DNA of 14,716 bases from JALZDI01 sp965653225 (lineage in GTDB: Bacteria; Actinomycetota; Actinomycetes; Propionibacteriales; Nocardioidaceae), in assembly GCA_965653225.1 (NCBI GenBank), contig CBFGZI010000096.1, forward strand, positions 1 through 14,716, given 5' to 3'. The position numbers and the translations under genes were made by a program. Within the stretch, counting starts at the first letter, position 1; each line of letters starts with the position of its first letter. The notes under the pieces are model-generated. The model was not told where the DNA came from. It was given only the letters and a program-made list of their open reading frames with translations, and ran no database searches. Below, piece after piece: positions 13,602 to 14,716 of the stretch.

Positions 13602-14716
13602 GTGAAGCAGATTCTCGACGCCATCCTCGCCGACGACTCCACCGCCGACGACTTCGCGAACATCCCGGTGCCCGCCACCTACCGAGGCGTGACGGTGCGC
13701 AAGGAGGAGGCGTCGATGTTCGAGGGCCTCGACTCGTACGACAAGGACCCCCGGCAGAGCCTGCACGTCGACGAGGTCGACGTCCCCGAGCTCGGCCCGG
13801 GCGAGGCGCTGGTGGCCGTGATGGCCAGCGCCATCAACTACAACACCGTGTGGACCAGCATCTTCGAGCCGCTGTCCACGTTCGCGTTCCTGGAGCGGTA
13901 CGGCCGGATGTCGCCGCTGTCGAAGCGGCACGACCTGCCCTACCACGTGGTCGGCTCCGACCTGGCCGGCGTGGTGCTGCGCACCGGGCCCGGCATCCAC
14001 ACCTGGAAGCCCGGCGACGAGGTGGTGGCGCACTGCCTGTCGGTCGAGCTGGAGAGCCCCGAGGGCCACAACGACACGATGCTCGACCCCGAGCAGCGCA
14101 TCTGGGGCTTCGAGACCAACTTCGGCGGCCTGGCCGAGCTGGCGCTGGTCAAGGGCAACCAGCTGATGCCCAAGCCCGACCACCTCACCTGGGAGGAGGC
14201 GGCGGCACCCGGCCTGGTCAACTCCACCGCGTACCGGCAGCTGGTCTCGCGCAACGGCGCGGACATGAAGCAGGGCGACACCGTGCTGGTCTGGGGCGCC
14301 TCGGGCGGCCTCGGGTCCTACGCCACCCAGTTCGCGCTCAACGGCGGGGCCACGCCCGTGTGCGTGGTCAGCTCGGACGAGAAGGCCGAGCTGTGCCGCC
14401 GGATGGGCGCGGAGCTGATCATCGACCGGCGCGCCGAGGACTACAAGTTCTGGAAGGACGAGACCACCCAGGACCCCAAGGAGTGGAAGCGGTTCGGTAA
14501 GCACATCCGTGAGCTCACCGGCGGCGACGACCCCGACATCGTGTTCGAGCACCCCGGCCGGGAGACCTTCGGCGCGAGCACCTACGTCACCCGCAAGGGC
14601 GGCACGATCGTCAGCTGTGCGGCCACCAGCGGCTACATGCTGGAGTTCGACCACCGCTACGTGTGGATGAACCTCAAGCGGATCATCGGCTCGCACTTCG
14701 CCAACTACCGCGAGGC
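13602..14716 (+). CDS. ccr: Crotonyl-CoA carboxylase/reductase (3' truncated)
   Basis: Reductive carboxylation of crotonyl-CoA with NADPH and CO2 to (2S)-ethylmalonyl-CoA, the signature step of the ethylmalonyl-CoA pathway and a supplier of polyketide extender units. The first 371 residues are visible of about 445. It is a medium-chain dehydrogenase/reductase: N-terminal catalytic half, then the Rossmann GASGGLGSYATQFA (232-245). The CO2-binding residues known from the Kitasatospora setae enzyme, Asn81, Phe170, Glu171 and His365, all occur at exactly those numbers (SAINYN, WGFETNFGG, GSHFANY). This also supports the GTG start at 13602, which has GGAGGA (13591-13596) five bases upstream. It is divergent from aroQ, 189 bp apart. 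The C terminus and downstream partners are outside the window. Confidence 0.96.
   Translation, partial: MKQILDAILADDSTADDFANIPVPATYRGVTVRKEEASMFEGLDSYDKDPRQSLHVDEVDVPELGPGEALVAVMASAINYNTVWTSIFEPLSTFAFLERYGRMSPLSKRHDLPYHVVGSDLAGVVLRTGPGIHTWKPGDEVVAHCLSVELESPEGHNDTMLDPEQRIWGFETNFGGLAELALVKGNQLMPKPDHLTWEEAAAPGLVNSTAYRQLVSRNGADMKQGDTVLVWGASGGLGSYATQFALNGGATPVCVVSSDEKAELCRRMGAELIIDRRAEDYKFWKDETTQDPKEWKRFGKHIRELTGGDDPDIVFEHPGRETFGASTYVTRKGGTIVSCAATSGYMLEFDHRYVWMNLKRIIGSHFANYRE

Noticed and set aside
13575..14696. 373-codon open frame on the minus strand
   Set aside because: It is antisense to ccr, whose reading frame carries every family motif. The translation is Val/Ala/Gly/Arg-rich noise.

Overview
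This is a 14.7 kb window of high-GC DNA with dense, often overlapping genes, GTG starts and purine-rich Shine-Dalgarno (SD) sites. It looks like the chromosome of an actinomycete. The gene content (glgB, thioredoxin-like TPR protein, acyl-CoA mutase, MarR, MeaB, acetyl-CoA acetyltransferase, epimerase) resembles a conserved neighbourhood I recall from Streptomyces and, in part, Mycobacterium. A Nocardioides- or Streptomyces-like organism is plausible, but the genus cannot be fixed from sequence alone. I see no tRNA, rRNA, CRISPR array, transposase or phage gene.

Layout. 1-779: 3' end of glgB (+). 776-1729: GNAT-Nudix fusion (+), overlapping glgB by ATGA. 1743-6145: a minus-strand operon read icmA-type mutase, thioredoxin-like TPR protein, two-helix membrane protein, lipoprotein. 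6146-6661: a 516-bp gap holding the mutase promoter, a 20-bp palindrome and a repeat-bearing block. 6662-7901: a minus-strand operon of a 55-aa membrane protein, a PH-domain protein and a MarR regulator. 7902-8170: a divergent regulatory gap. 8171-9676: MFS transporter (+). 9764-10000: a small winged-helix-like protein (+). 9997-12194: acetyl-CoA acetyltransferase then meaB (minus, GTGA overlap). 12350-12784: methylmalonyl-CoA epimerase (+). 12785-12983: a gap with repeat sequence. 12984-13412: aroQ (-). 13602-14716: crotonyl-CoA carboxylase/reductase ccr (+), cut by the window end.

How the genes fit together. Most of the window serves short-chain acyl-CoA chemistry. The acetyltransferase joins or splits C2 units, Ccr carboxylates crotonyl-CoA to ethylmalonyl-CoA, and the epimerase inverts methylmalonyl-CoA (and in some bacteria ethylmalonyl-CoA). 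MeaB is the G-protein chaperone of B12 mutases. The mutase has Phe84 and Gln202, the active-site pair of isobutyryl-CoA mutase (IcmA), not the Tyr/Arg pair of methylmalonyl-CoA mutase. It is therefore best read as the large subunit interconverting butyryl-CoA and isobutyryl-CoA. Its B12-binding small subunit is not in the window. Such genes supply extender units or run acetate, butyrate or branched-chain acyl-CoA assimilation. The glycogen branching enzyme and AroQ are unrelated housekeeping neighbours.

No clearly new defence or mobile system is visible. The best leads are the mutase specificity and its operator, a metal-ligand substitution in the epimerase, a MITE-like intergenic repeat, and mutually exclusive hairpins before the MFS gene.
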